From Streptomyces nigrescens (lineage in GTDB: Bacteria; Actinomycetota; Actinomycetes; Streptomycetales; Streptomycetaceae), in assembly GCA_024349765.1 (NCBI GenBank), contig AP026073.1, positions 2,108,001 to 2,172,000 of the forward strand: a DNA stretch of 64,000 nucleotides, read 5' to 3'. The notes under the pieces were generated by a model. That model saw only the letters and a list, made by a program, of their open reading frames with translations. It did no database searches and had not been told where the DNA came from. This document shows positions 1 through 7,419 of the stretch, piece by piece. Position 1 is the stretch's first letter; each line of letters starts with the position of its first letter. The translations under genes and the position numbers were made by a program.

Positions 1-807
1 GCCGGAGCCGCCGACACCGGCCAACTGGCCGCCTACGCACGCACGTTGCTCCGATCCGACACCGGAGACGCCCGCTCCCTCGCCCTCGGCGTCCTCGACG
101 CCCTCGATCCGGCGGCCGCCGCCCCCTGCGTCCCCGACCTCCTCACGGCGCTGCGCAACGCGTGCGAGACGGCCGAGGCCCGCGGCGCCGCACTGGCCAC
201 CTGGCCCGAGCTCTCACTCATCGGCACGCTCGGCCGGATCGGCCCGCCCGCGGCCGCCGCGGTGCCGCTGCTCACCACCCTCACCCGCGACTCCCGACGG
301 CGCCCCGGCCACGGCGCACTGGCCCTGGCCCGGATCACCGGCGACCGGGCGCCCCTGGAGACCTATCTGCGCACCCATCCACCGGAGGGCCGCCGCCCCA
401 CCGCGGACCACTCCGCCCTCTTCCAATGGCTGCTCGACCACGGCGGCCTCGACCCCGAGCAGTCCGCGCGGCTGCGCGGCGCCGTCCTCGGGCGCGGCGG
501 TGCCATGCAGGTCCGCGGCTCCCTCGTGCTGTGGCGGAACGAGGGCCCGCCGGTGGCCGCGGAACTCCTCGCCGTACTCCCGGACTACCTCGACGACGAC
601 CTCTTCGGGCCCGTCGCGATGACCACCCTGGCCGCCATGGGACCGCACGCCCGTCCCGCGCTCCCGCACCTGCGCGCGCTGATCGACCGGCGCACCCGGC
701 TCCCGCTCCACGCCGGTTCCGAGGACGCCGACCTGCGCGCCGACGAACAGCTCCTGGAAGCCGCCGAGCGCACGGCGGCGGCCCTCACCGGAGGAGACGG
801 GCGTTAG
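1..807 (+). CDS. HEAT-repeat-like protein, C-terminal part (5' end outside window)
   Basis: The frame is open from base 1 to the TAG at 805-807, giving 268 residues of a longer protein. The translation is a series of Ala/Leu-rich helical pairs (for example around GRIGPPAAAAVPLLTTL and AAMGPHARPALPHLRALI) spaced roughly 35-40 residues apart. That is the look of HEAT or PBS-lyase repeats, which make scaffolds for protein-protein contacts. No catalytic motif, signal peptide or membrane segment is visible in this part. The end overlaps the convergent Nudix gene by four bases. The specific role cannot be told from this fragment. Confidence 0.7.
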   Translation, partial: AGAADTGQLAAYARTLLRSDTGDARSLALGVLDALDPAAAAPCVPDLLTALRNACETAEARGAALATWPELSLIGTLGRIGPPAAAAVPLLTTLTRDSRRRPGHGALALARITGDRAPLETYLRTHPPEGRRPTADHSALFQWLLDHGGLDPEQSARLRGAVLGRGGAMQVRGSLVLWRNEGPPVAAELLAVLPDYLDDDLFGPVAMTTLAAMGPHARPALPHLRALIDRRTRLPLHAGSEDADLRADEQLLEAAERTAAALTGGDGR

Positions 808-1256
808 CCCGCCCCCGGGGACGAGGCGGACCGCACGAACAACGCCAGGCTCTCCCCGCACTGCGAATGCAGCGGTGCGGGGAGGGCGTCCGGCGGGCAC
901 CACCTCAGCGCGTCGAACTTGTGCGGTTCGCCGATCGTCACCTCGTCCGGTGCCACCCGCACCGCGAAGACCACCGCGACCCAGTGCGAGTCCACCGGAT
1001 CGCCGCGCAGCACATTGCGCACACCGAGCCGCTCGATGCCCAGCGGCCGGGTGCCGTACTCCTCGTACACCTCGCGCGCCACCGCGGCCTCGAAGGTCTC
1101 GCCGAACTCCAGCGCCCCGGCGCCGCAGTCCCACGTCCCCGGTTCGTCCCGGGCCCCGGCGCTCCGCCGCGCCAGCAGCACCCGCCCCGCCCCGTCATGG
1201 CACACGAACACGCACGACACCCCCGGCCGCCGCACCGCACCGGTTCCTTCTCCCAC
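804..1256 (-). CDS. Nudix (MutT-type) hydrolase
   Basis: A protein of about 150 residues with a full Nudix box, G-x5-E-x7-REVYEEYG (starting at GALEFGETFEA). The box binds the metal and pyrophosphate in hydrolases of nucleoside-diphosphate-X compounds. The substrate cannot be told from the sequence. I place the start at the GTG whose codon ends at 1256, because AGGAGG lies six bases upstream. A GTG 15 bases further out (1271) is also in frame but has a poorer leader. The gene follows the HAD phosphatase by about 35 bases on the same strand, so the two are probably cotranscribed. Confidence 0.85.
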   Translation of the reverse strand: MGEGTGAVRRPGVSCVFVCHDGAGRVLLARRSAGARDEPGTWDCGAGALEFGETFEAAVAREVYEEYGTRPLGIERLGVRNVLRGDPVDSHWVAVVFAVRVAPDEVTIGEPHKFDALRWCPPDALPAPLHSQCGESLALFVRSASSPGAG

Positions 1257-1290
1257 GTCGTCCCTCCTCACGTCCCGTCGGTGCCCGCCC

Positions 1291-1965
1291 TCAGAAGTGC
1301 CGCAGCAGTTCGTGGAACGCCGACAGCCGCAGCACCTTCTTGTCGTCCGGGTCGAGCTCGTCGTGCTCCAGCACCCAGGTGTGCTGGTGCGGGATGAACA
1401 CCGCGTTCAGCCCGGCCGAACGCGCCGGCAGGATGTCCGACTTGGGGGAGTTGCCGATCATCCAGGTCTCGTCCGGCACCAGGTCGTAGGCGCGCTTCAG
1501 CCGCTCGTACGTGGTGACGTCCTTCTCCGGCACGATGTGCACCCCGCGGAAGTGCCGGGTCAGCCCTGAGGCCGTCACCTTCCGCTCCTGCTCCTCGGCG
1601 TCGCCCTTGGTCAGCAGCAGCAACTCGTGCCGCCGCGCCAGCTCCGCCAGCGTCTCGGCCACCCCGGGCATCAGCTCCACCCGGTCCCCGGCGAAGGCGG
1701 CCGCCCACCCGGCGATCCGCGCCGTCTCCTCGGCCGTCGCGGCCCGCCCGCGCAGCCGCGCCACGCACTCGCCCAGGCTGTGCAGGAAGACCTTGCTGCC
1801 GTACCCCAGCGTCGGCGCGTTCGCGGCCTCGATCCCGTCGAGCACCGTCCGCACCGCCGCCCGGTCGAGCCCCGGCCGCACCATCCACTCCAGGAACTCG
1901 TCGATGACCCGCTCGAAGATCACGTTGTTCTCCCACAACGTGTCGTCCGCGTCAAAGATCAGCAT
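1291..1965 (-). CDS. HAD-superfamily hydrolase
   Basis: The 224-residue protein starts with the HAD motif I, FDADDTLW (nucleophile Asp and acid/base Asp). It has a motif II-like LLLLTKGD near residue 117 and an acidic motif near TWMIGNSPKSD. The cap insertion between motifs I and II is helical, as in phosphoglycolate-phosphatase-like members. It is probably a small-molecule phosphatase; the substrate is unknown. It lies between the pseudouridine synthase gene (86 bases upstream) and the Nudix gene, all on the minus strand. Confidence 0.85.
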   Translation of the reverse strand: MLIFDADDTLWENNVIFERVIDEFLEWMVRPGLDRAAVRTVLDGIEAANAPTLGYGSKVFLHSLGECVARLRGRAATAEETARIAGWAAAFAGDRVELMPGVAETLAELARRHELLLLTKGDAEEQERKVTASGLTRHFRGVHIVPEKDVTTYERLKRAYDLVPDETWMIGNSPKSDILPARSAGLNAVFIPHQHTWVLEHDELDPDDKKVLRLSAFHELLRHF

Positions 1966-2051
1966 CCGGCCAGCCCTTCGCCCCAGTTCACCAACCCCCG
2001 CACCCTACGGACGCCGGGCCCCGCCCGCACCGTAAATTCCGCCGGCGGACG

Positions 2052-3038
2052 TCAGCCGGCCGCAGCCCCCGGCCACGCCGCCAGCCGCAGCCCGCTCTCG
2101 AACCGGCGCTCCCGCCCGTCCACCGGGTCCCGGAATTCCAGCGCCCTCGCCAGAAGCTGCAACGGCGCCCCGAAGTCCTCGGCGGCCGCACCACCGGCCT
2201 CCGCCGCACCACCGGCCTCCTCCGCACCCGCCGCGTCACCCCCGCCCGGATACAGCGGATCATGGAGGATCGGCAGCCCCAGGCCGTTCATGTGCACCCG
2301 CAGCTGATGCGTCCGCCCGGTCGCCGGCAGCAGCCGGTAGCGCCCGAGCCCGCCCCGCCGCTCGACCAGCTCGATCCGGCTCTCCGCGTTCACCGCCCCG
2401 GGCACCTCCCGCGCCGCCGGCACCCCGCGCTCCTTGACGATCCGGCTGCGCACGGTCACCGGCAGCGCCACGCCCTCGTCGTACCGCGCCACCGCCTCGT
2501 ACTCCTTGCGCACCCGGCGCCCGCCGAACAGCCCCTGGTACGCACCCCGGTCCTCGGGCCGTACGACGCACAGCACCAGCCCCGCGGTCAGCCGGTCCAG
2601 CCGGTGCGCGGGCTGCAGCGCCGGCAGTCCGAGCTCGCGCCGCAGCCGGGCCAGCGCGGTCTCGGTGATGTGCTGCCCGCGCGGTGTGGTGGCCAGGAAG
2701 TGCGGTTTGTCGGCGATCACGATCCGTTCGTCCCGGTGCACGATCCGCACCTCGAACGGCACCCGCGCCTCCGGCGCGAAGTCCCGGTGGAACCACACGT
2801 ACCGCCCCGCCCGGTACGGCTCGCCGCCGCTCAGCGCCCCCTCGACGCCCACGAACCGGCCCGTGCGCAGCATCTGTGCCACCCGCCCGGCCCCGATCGC
2901 CCCGCCGAACCGCGCCACGAGATGCTCCCCGACCGTGCCCCACGCCCCGTCCGGATCGGCCGGCAGCCGTATCCGCACCGGATCGATCCCGTCACGCTGC
3001 GGCAACGGGGCGGGCGGCACGGGGGAGCGGCGTCTCAC
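2052..3038 (-). CDS. RluA-family RNA pseudouridine synthase
   Basis: A 328-residue protein with the RluA catalytic motif HRLDRLTAG near residues 146-154 (catalytic Asp about 148) and the downstream signature GRTHQLRVHMNGLGLPILHDPLYP. These enzymes convert uridine to pseudouridine in rRNA or tRNA. An N-terminal segment (GTVGEHLVARFGG) may be an S4-like or related RNA-binding part. The start is GTG at 3038 with GGAGA just upstream. A low-complexity Gly/Ala/Glu stretch (AGAEEAGGAAEAGGAAAED) sits near the C-terminus. Which RNA position it modifies is not known. An array of 15-bp repeats lies directly in front of the gene. Confidence 0.88.
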   Translation of the reverse strand: MRRRSPVPPAPLPQRDGIDPVRIRLPADPDGAWGTVGEHLVARFGGAIGAGRVAQMLRTGRFVGVEGALSGGEPYRAGRYVWFHRDFAPEARVPFEVRIVHRDERIVIADKPHFLATTPRGQHITETALARLRRELGLPALQPAHRLDRLTAGLVLCVVRPEDRGAYQGLFGGRRVRKEYEAVARYDEGVALPVTVRSRIVKERGVPAAREVPGAVNAESRIELVERRGGLGRYRLLPATGRTHQLRVHMNGLGLPILHDPLYPGGGDAAGAEEAGGAAEAGGAAAEDFGAPLQLLARALEFRDPVDGRERRFESGLRLAAWPGAAAG

Positions 3039-3058
3039 GGGATCTCCGGGCGGGCGTA

Positions 3059-3126
3059 AACGTCGAAGCGATGAACATCGAAGCGATGAACATCGAAGGT
3101 ATGACGTCGAAGCGATGAACGTCGGA
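3059..3126. repeat. 15-bp tandem repeat array (about 4.5 copies)
   Basis: Copies run AACGTCGAAGCGATG (3059-3073), AACATCGAAGCGATG (3074-3088), AACATCGAAGGTATG (3089-3103), a 14-base copy ACGTCGAAGCGATG (3104-3117) and a partial AACGTCGGA (3118-3126). The array occupies the 20-90 bases upstream of the GTG of the pseudouridine synthase, where its promoter is expected, and ends about 50 bases from the 3' end of tRNA-Leu. It is too short and has no spacers, so it is not a CRISPR. Confidence 0.9.
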
Positions 3127-3177
3127 AAACACCGAGGCCCGCTCGGCCGGTGCCAAGCGGGCTTCGATAGTGATGTG

Positions 3178-3262
3178 TGTCCGAGGGGGGACTTGAACCC
3201 CCACGCCCGATAAAGGGCACTAGCACCTCAAGCTAGCGCGTCTGCCATTCCGCCACCCGGAC
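3178..3262 (-). tRNA. tRNA-Leu (anticodon GAG)
   Basis: The minus strand folds into a class II tRNA. The acceptor stem pairs GTCCGGG with CTCGGAC. The anticodon stem CTAGC/GCTAG encloses the loop TTGAGGT, giving anticodon GAG (reads CUC/CUU). A long variable arm (GTGCCCTTTATCGGGC region) and the TPsiC arm GGGGGTTCAAGTCCCCC complete it. The discriminator base is A. CCA is not encoded. Length is about 85 bases, as expected for a leucine tRNA. Confidence 0.95.
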
Positions 3263-3493
3263 CAGGTGTCTGCCGGTGCGGCCTGCGCCGTTCCGACGTG
3301 GAAAACAATAGCAAACGTTCGGGGGTGGTCGATCACCCGTACATGTGACCGGGCGCGGGCCTGTGACCAGCGGATGTCGGGAGTATTGCGGCCTTGGGCA
3401 CAGCGCGGCCGGGGTGGAGGATGGCGGTGGACCCCCGCCGCGGACCGGGCGCCTCGGGGCGCGCGACGCGGCCGTGAACCAAGAGGAGGCAGC

Positions 3494-4819
3494 GTGAGCG
3501 AGTCACAGCCGGCCCGTACGGTGACCGGCGAGGACGAGGTCGTCGACCTGTGCCGGGACCTGATCAGGATCGACACCAGCAACTACGGCGACCACTCGGG
3601 CCCGGGTGAGCGGGCCGCCGCCGAGTACGTCGCGGAGAAGCTCGCCGAGGTCGGCCTGGAGCCGCGGATCTTCGAGTCGCACAAGGGGCGCGCGTCGACC
3701 GTCGCCCGTATCGAGGGCGAGGACCGCTCCCGGCCCGCGCTGCTCATCCACGGGCACACCGACGTCGTGCCGGCCAACGCCGCCGACTGGACCCACGACC
3801 CGTTCTCCGGGGAGATCGCGGACGGGTGTGTCTGGGGGCGCGGCGCGGTCGACATGAAGGACATGGACGCGATGACGCTGGCCGTCGTCCGGGACCGGCT
3901 GCGCACCGGCCGCAAGCCGCCGCGGGACATCGTGCTGGCGTTCCTCGCGGACGAGGAGGCCGGCGGCACCTACGGCGCGCGGTACCTCGTCGACCACCAC
4001 CCGGAGCTCTTCGAGGGGGTGACCGAGGCGATCAGCGAGGTCGGCGGCTTCTCCTTCACGGTCAACGAGCAGCTGCGGCTGTACCTGATCGAGACGGCCC
4101 AGAAGGGCATGCACTGGATGAAGCTGACCGTGGACGGCTCGGCCGGCCACGGCTCGATGATCCACAAGGACAACGCGATCACCGAACTGTCCGAGGCGGT
4201 CGGGCGGTTGGGGCGGTACGAGTTCCCGGTGCGGGTGACCAAGACGCTGCGGGTCTTCCTGGACGAGCTCGGCGACGCGCTGGGCACCGAGCTCGACCCG
4301 GAGGACATGGACGGCACGCTGGCGAAGCTCGGCGGCATCGCCAAGCTGATCGGCGCCTCGCTCCGGAACACCGCCAACCCCACGCAGCTGGGCGCCGGGT
4401 ACAAGGTCAACGTGATCCCGGGCCAGGCCACCGCGCACGTCGACGGGCGCTTCCTGCCCGGCTACGAGGAGGAGTTCCTGGCCGACCTGGACCGGATCCT
4501 CGGCCCGCGGGTCAGGCGCGAGGACGTGCACGCGGACAAGGCGCTGGAGACCACGTTCGACGGGGCGCTGGTCGAGGCGATGCAGTCGGCGCTGCAGGCC
4601 GAGGACCCGATCGCGCGCGCGGTGCCGTACATGCTGTCCGCCGGTACGGACGCCAAGTCGTTCGACGATCTGGGAATCCGGGGATTCGGCTTCGCGCCGC
4701 TGAAGCTGCCGCCGGAGCTGGACTTCGCCGGAATGTTCCACGGCGTGGACGAGCGGGTTCCGGTGGACGGACTGAAGTTCGGGGTGCGGGTGCTCGACCG
4801 GTTCATCGAACAGAGCTGA
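3494..4819 (+). CDS. M20 family metallopeptidase / deacylase
   Basis: A 441-residue enzyme with the M20 zinc signature: LLIHGHTDVV (His88), GRGAVDMKDMDAM (bridging Asp120) and ADEEAGG (Glu154 general base and Glu155 ligand). A dimerisation domain follows from about residue 205, containing GSAGHGSMIHKDNA. Members hydrolyse dipeptides, acylated amino acids or similar amides in the cytoplasm. The exact substrate is not predictable. The start is GTG 3494 behind AAGAGGAGGC (3481-3490). An in-frame extension upstream lacks a good start. The gene stands alone between tRNA-Leu and the chaplins. Confidence 0.9.
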   Translation: MSESQPARTVTGEDEVVDLCRDLIRIDTSNYGDHSGPGERAAAEYVAEKLAEVGLEPRIFESHKGRASTVARIEGEDRSRPALLIHGHTDVVPANAADWTHDPFSGEIADGCVWGRGAVDMKDMDAMTLAVVRDRLRTGRKPPRDIVLAFLADEEAGGTYGARYLVDHHPELFEGVTEAISEVGGFSFTVNEQLRLYLIETAQKGMHWMKLTVDGSAGHGSMIHKDNAITELSEAVGRLGRYEFPVRVTKTLRVFLDELGDALGTELDPEDMDGTLAKLGGIAKLIGASLRNTANPTQLGAGYKVNVIPGQATAHVDGRFLPGYEEEFLADLDRILGPRVRREDVHADKALETTFDGALVEAMQSALQAEDPIARAVPYMLSAGTDAKSFDDLGIRGFGFAPLKLPPELDFAGMFHGVDERVPVDGLKFGVRVLDRFIEQS

Positions 4820-4915
4820 AACCCGCGGGAAGAGGGGCCGCCGAAGCCGAAATCGGCGCGGATTTCCTGCCGTTCGCGTCGGTGTCGCCGGAAAGAGTGA
4901 ACACTTTGATGTGTT

Positions 4916-4944
4916 CGTAGCTTCAACGTCCTTTTCCTCGTTGC
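4916..4944 (+). promoter_or_regulatory. Candidate sigma-BldN promoter of chpH
   Basis: CGTAGC (4916-4921) and CGTTGC (4939-4944) each differ by one base from the published BldN pattern CGTAAC / CGTTGA. They are separated by 17 bases, where about 16 is usual. Chaplin genes are known BldN targets in Streptomyces. The motif ends 48 bases before the chpH start codon, a fitting distance. Inference only. Confidence 0.5.
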
Positions 4945-4992
4945 AGGGTGTGCGGTCCGCGGCTGGGGCCGCATTGCCCACGAGGAGGAACA

Positions 4993-5226
4993 ATGCTGAA
5001 GAAGATCGTCGCTGCTGCGGCGGCCACCGGTGGTCTGGTGCTCGCCGGTGCCGGCCTGGCCGCCGCCGACGCGGGTGCCCAGGGCGCTGCCGTGCACTCT
5101 CCGGGCGTCGTGTCCGGCAACGTCGTCCAGGTGCCGGTGCACGTTCCGGTGAACGCCTGCGGCAACACGATCTCCGTGGTCGGTGTGCTGAACCCGGCCT
5201 TCGGCAACTACTGCGTCAACAAGTGA
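4993..5226 (+). CDS. chpH: Short chaplin ChpH
   Basis: A 77-residue secreted protein: a signal peptide (1 to about 26, ending AAADA) followed by one chaplin domain (about 28-77) with the two conserved cysteines Cys56 (NACGNT) and Cys74. Chaplins assemble into amyloid-like films on the cell surface that lower surface tension so aerial hyphae can leave the medium. The sequence is very close to what I recall of S. coelicolor ChpH, and chpC next door is the same neighbour. The start is ATG 4993 behind GAGGAGGAA. A candidate BldN promoter lies upstream. Confidence 0.95.
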   Translation: MLKKIVAAAAATGGLVLAGAGLAAADAGAQGAAVHSPGVVSGNVVQVPVHVPVNACGNTISVVGVLNPAFGNYCVNK

Positions 5227-5287
5227 CTTTCTGGCGCCGTTTGACGTTGTACCTGCACCCGTAAGGGTCTGATCCGGTTCGGCTCCA

Positions 5288-5306
5288 GAATGCGTGGCAC
5301 GCATTC
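5288..5306. terminator. Hairpin between chpH and chpC
   Basis: GAATGCGT-GGC-ACGCATTC is a perfect 8-bp stem with a three-base loop, about 60 bases after the chpH stop. It lacks a following T run. A second hairpin follows at 5341-5365. The pair could end or attenuate the chpH transcript before chpC. Confidence 0.45.
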
Positions 5307-5340
5307 CGGGGCCTCTGGGTATTTCGGTGGGCGAGCGGAT

Positions 5341-5365
5341 GATCCCCCGGTCTCCCCGGGGGATC
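5341..5365. terminator. Second hairpin in the chpH-chpC interval
   Basis: GATCCCCCGG-TCTCC-CCGGGGGATC forms a perfect 10-bp stem with a five-base loop, 48 bases before the chpC start codon. It may be a factor-independent terminator of chpH without a U tract, or a leader structure of chpC. Confidence 0.45.
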
Positions 5366-5412
5366 GTCGCGCGCACGCAATTCCTGTAAGGCACTAGGCA
5401 GGGGAACTATTT

Positions 5413-6327
5413 ATGAGACAGGTCGCAAGAAAGGGCCTGATCACCATGGCGGCGGCGGGCGGCGTACTCGCCGCGGTCGCCGGCTACGCACACGCGGATG
5501 CGGGGGCCGCCGGTGGCGCGGTGAACTCGCCCGGCGTGGGATCCGGCAACAATGTCCAGGTACCGCTGCACGTCCCGGTGAACGCCTGTGGCAACACCGT
5601 CAACGTCGTCGGTCTGCTGAACCCCGCGTTCGGCAACCACTGCGCCAATGACGTCGGCGGCCGGCACCACGCGGGTGGCCACCACCAGGGTGGGCACCCG
5701 GGCGGGGGTGGCCACCACGGTGGCGCCGGCGCCGCGGGCGGCACCGCGAACTCGCCCGGTGTGGGCTCCGGCAACAATGTCCAGGCGCCGGTCGACGTCC
5801 CGGTCAACGCCTGCGGCAACAGCGTTTCCGTGGTCGGTCTGCTGAACCCGGTCTTCGGCAACGACTGCGCCAACGAGGCGCCGGCGCCGGGCCGTCCGCA
5901 CCAGCCGGGCCAGCCCCACCACCCCGGCAACCCGCAGCACCCGGGGCATCCGCACCACCCCGGGAAGCCGCACCACCCGGGGAAGCCGCACCACCCGGGT
6001 ACCGGTGACCACCCGCACCACCCGCACCACCCGCACCACCCGGGCAAGCCGCACCAGCCGGAGCAGCAGCACCCGGGCAAGCCGCACCACCCGGGGAAGC
6101 CCCAGCACCCGGGGAAGCCGCACCAGCCGGCGACCCCGCAGCAGGGCGGCGGGCACACCCCGGCGGCGCAGTCGCAGACCGCGCCGCACAGCCAGGTGGT
6201 GCCGGCTCCCCGGCAGCAGCTCGCGGAGACCGGCGCCGGCGCTGCCGGTTACGCGGTTCCGGCCGCGGCCGGGATGCTGCTCGGAGGTGCGGTGCTGTAC
6301 CGCAAGGCGCGTGCCGTCCGCCGGTGA
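5413..6327 (+). CDS. chpC: Long chaplin ChpC, sortase-anchored, His/Pro-rich wall region
   Basis: A 304-residue cell-wall chaplin. The order is: signal peptide (1 to about 29), chaplin domain 1 (about 30-79, Cys59 and Cys77), a Gly/His linker (81-108), chaplin domain 2 (about 109-153, Cys134 and Cys152), a His/Pro-rich region (about 160-250, repeated HHPGKP), the sortase signal LAETG (270-274), a hydrophobic segment and an RKARAVRR tail. Long chaplins are covalently attached to peptidoglycan by class E sortases and nucleate the surface fibrils made with short chaplins such as ChpH. The start is ATG 5413 behind AGGGGAAC. The His richness is notable. ChpB would be an alternative name, but position next to chpH favours ChpC. 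Confidence 0.9.
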   Translation: MRQVARKGLITMAAAGGVLAAVAGYAHADAGAAGGAVNSPGVGSGNNVQVPLHVPVNACGNTVNVVGLLNPAFGNHCANDVGGRHHAGGHHQGGHPGGGGHHGGAGAAGGTANSPGVGSGNNVQAPVDVPVNACGNSVSVVGLLNPVFGNDCANEAPAPGRPHQPGQPHHPGNPQHPGHPHHPGKPHHPGKPHHPGTGDHPHHPHHPHHPGKPHQPEQQHPGKPHHPGKPQHPGKPHQPATPQQGGGHTPAAQSQTAPHSQVVPAPRQQLAETGAGAAGYAVPAAAGMLLGGAVLYRKARAVRR

Positions 6328-6407
6328 ACGGCGGCGCACACGCGGCGATCATGCGGTGATCAGCGTTCCGTGACGAGCGGTGGCTGAGCGCGCACGAGCG
6401 CACCATT

Positions 6408-6437
6408 GAGCGGGCCCTGCCGAGGCGGGGCCCGCTC
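6408..6437. terminator. Bidirectional terminator between chpC and the DUF5703 gene
   Basis: GAGCGGGCCC (6408-6417) pairs perfectly with GGGCCCGCTC (6428-6437) around a ten-base loop. It lies between two convergent genes and can serve both. Confidence 0.75.
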
Positions 6438-6460
6438 TGCTGTTCACGCGCCGGTGGTGG

Positions 6461-6649
6461 TCACCACGTGGCGCGGAGCTGTCGGATGATCCGGCGGCGC
6501 AGCCGCACCTTGCGGCTGCCGTCCGGGTTCAGACGCAGACGGTCCAACTCCCAGTGTCCGTACTCGGCATGGTCGGTCAGCAGGCGTGTGGTGGCCTTCC
6601 GGGAAACGCCCCGTGGCACGTACACATCGCAGAATTCGTATTCCGGCAT
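6461..6649 (-). CDS. Small conserved protein, DUF5703-like
   Basis: A 62-residue basic protein beginning MPEYEFCDVYVPRGVSRK and rich in Arg toward the end (RKVRLRRRIIRQLRATW). I recognise it as the short actinobacterial family usually called DUF5703; its function is unknown. The start ATG (6647-6649) has no ribosome binding site and is only 47 bases from the divergent ATG at 6697, so the transcript may be leaderless. Confidence 0.75.
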   Translation of the reverse strand: MPEYEFCDVYVPRGVSRKATTRLLTDHAEYGHWELDRLRLNPDGSRKVRLRRRIIRQLRATW

Positions 6650-6696
6650 CGCATCTATTGTGCGGGACCGGCCCCGGTACGGATAGCGTCTGCACT

Positions 6697-7371
6697 ATGT
6701 CTGATGCTGCGCAGCCTTCCGCTGCCGAGGTACGTGCCGCCGCCGAGGCGGTCAAAGCCGCGCTGGACCGTCACCTCGACGCGGTCGAACGCCGCTCGGG
6801 GCAGGACGATCCGGCTGTCTACGCCGCGTTCGACGAGCTCGCCGCCGCGGCCGAGGTGTACGACGAGCTGCTCTACGACACCTACGACGAGGTCACCCCC
6901 TTCGAGATCCCCGGCAGCGACGCGCTGCCCGCCTACGCGGGCCCGGAGGATCCCAGCGCGCTCAGCGTGCTGATCCGGCGCGACTACACCGTTGCCGAAC
7001 CGCAGCGGCTGCTGCACCAGGCGCAGCGCATCGCGGACCTCGATCCGGACGCCGCCGACGAGGCGGCGGGACCCTCCGTGGACGCCGCCGCGGTCGTCGG
7101 CAGCAGCGTCCACGCGGCGCTGGGAGTGCTCTTCGGGGAGTTCGAACCGGACGAGATCGCCTCCCGGCACAAGGAGTTCGGCCTGGAGGAGGGCGACTCC
7201 ACGCTGTGGGTGGCGGCCGCCGACGAACCGGCCGAACCGGGGGAGTGGCTCTCCGCGCCGTTCGACCAGGCGGACCCGCAGCGGGTGGTGTGCCGCTTCG
7301 ACGTCAGCGCCGTCTTCGACGAGGAACTGGGCGACGACGACCTGCTGGAGCCGCTCGACCGCGAGAGGTGA
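6697..7371 (+). CDS. Conserved hypothetical acidic protein
   Basis: A 224-residue, strongly acidic cytoplasmic protein with no signal peptide or membrane segment. The N-terminal 60 residues are predicted helical and may form a coiled coil (AAEVRAAAEAVKAALDRHLDAV). No catalytic motif is recognised. A -10-like TAGCGT (6684-6689) ends seven bases before the ATG and there is no Shine-Dalgarno sequence, so the mRNA is probably leaderless. The promoter region is shared with the divergent DUF5703-like gene. I do not recognise a function. Confidence 0.8.
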   Translation: MSDAAQPSAAEVRAAAEAVKAALDRHLDAVERRSGQDDPAVYAAFDELAAAAEVYDELLYDTYDEVTPFEIPGSDALPAYAGPEDPSALSVLIRRDYTVAEPQRLLHQAQRIADLDPDAADEAAGPSVDAAAVVGSSVHAALGVLFGEFEPDEIASRHKEFGLEEGDSTLWVAAADEPAEPGEWLSAPFDQADPQRVVCRFDVSAVFDEELGDDDLLEPLDRER

Positions 7372-7373
7372 GG

Positions 7374-7411
7374 GCGCAGGCGGCCGCCCCGCTCCGGGCG
7401 GCCGCCCGCGC
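7374..7411. terminator. Bidirectional terminator
   Basis: A 16-base arm (7374-7389) pairs with 7396-7411 with a single mismatch around a six-base loop; the core is GGCGGCCGCCC. It is located between convergent genes. Confidence 0.7.
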
Positions 7412-7419
7412 ACCCTGCC

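Noticed and set aside
162-1397. Long Arg/Pro-rich plus-strand frame
   Set aside because: It is an out-of-frame shadow of the HEAT-like gene and the antisense of the Nudix gene.
3059-3126. Possible CRISPR array
   Set aside because: Units are 15 bases, directly abutting without spacers, and no cas genes are present.
5884-6165. DNA repeat element or CRISPR-like array in chpC
   Set aside because: The repetition is in frame and explained by the HHPGKP-type protein repeats.
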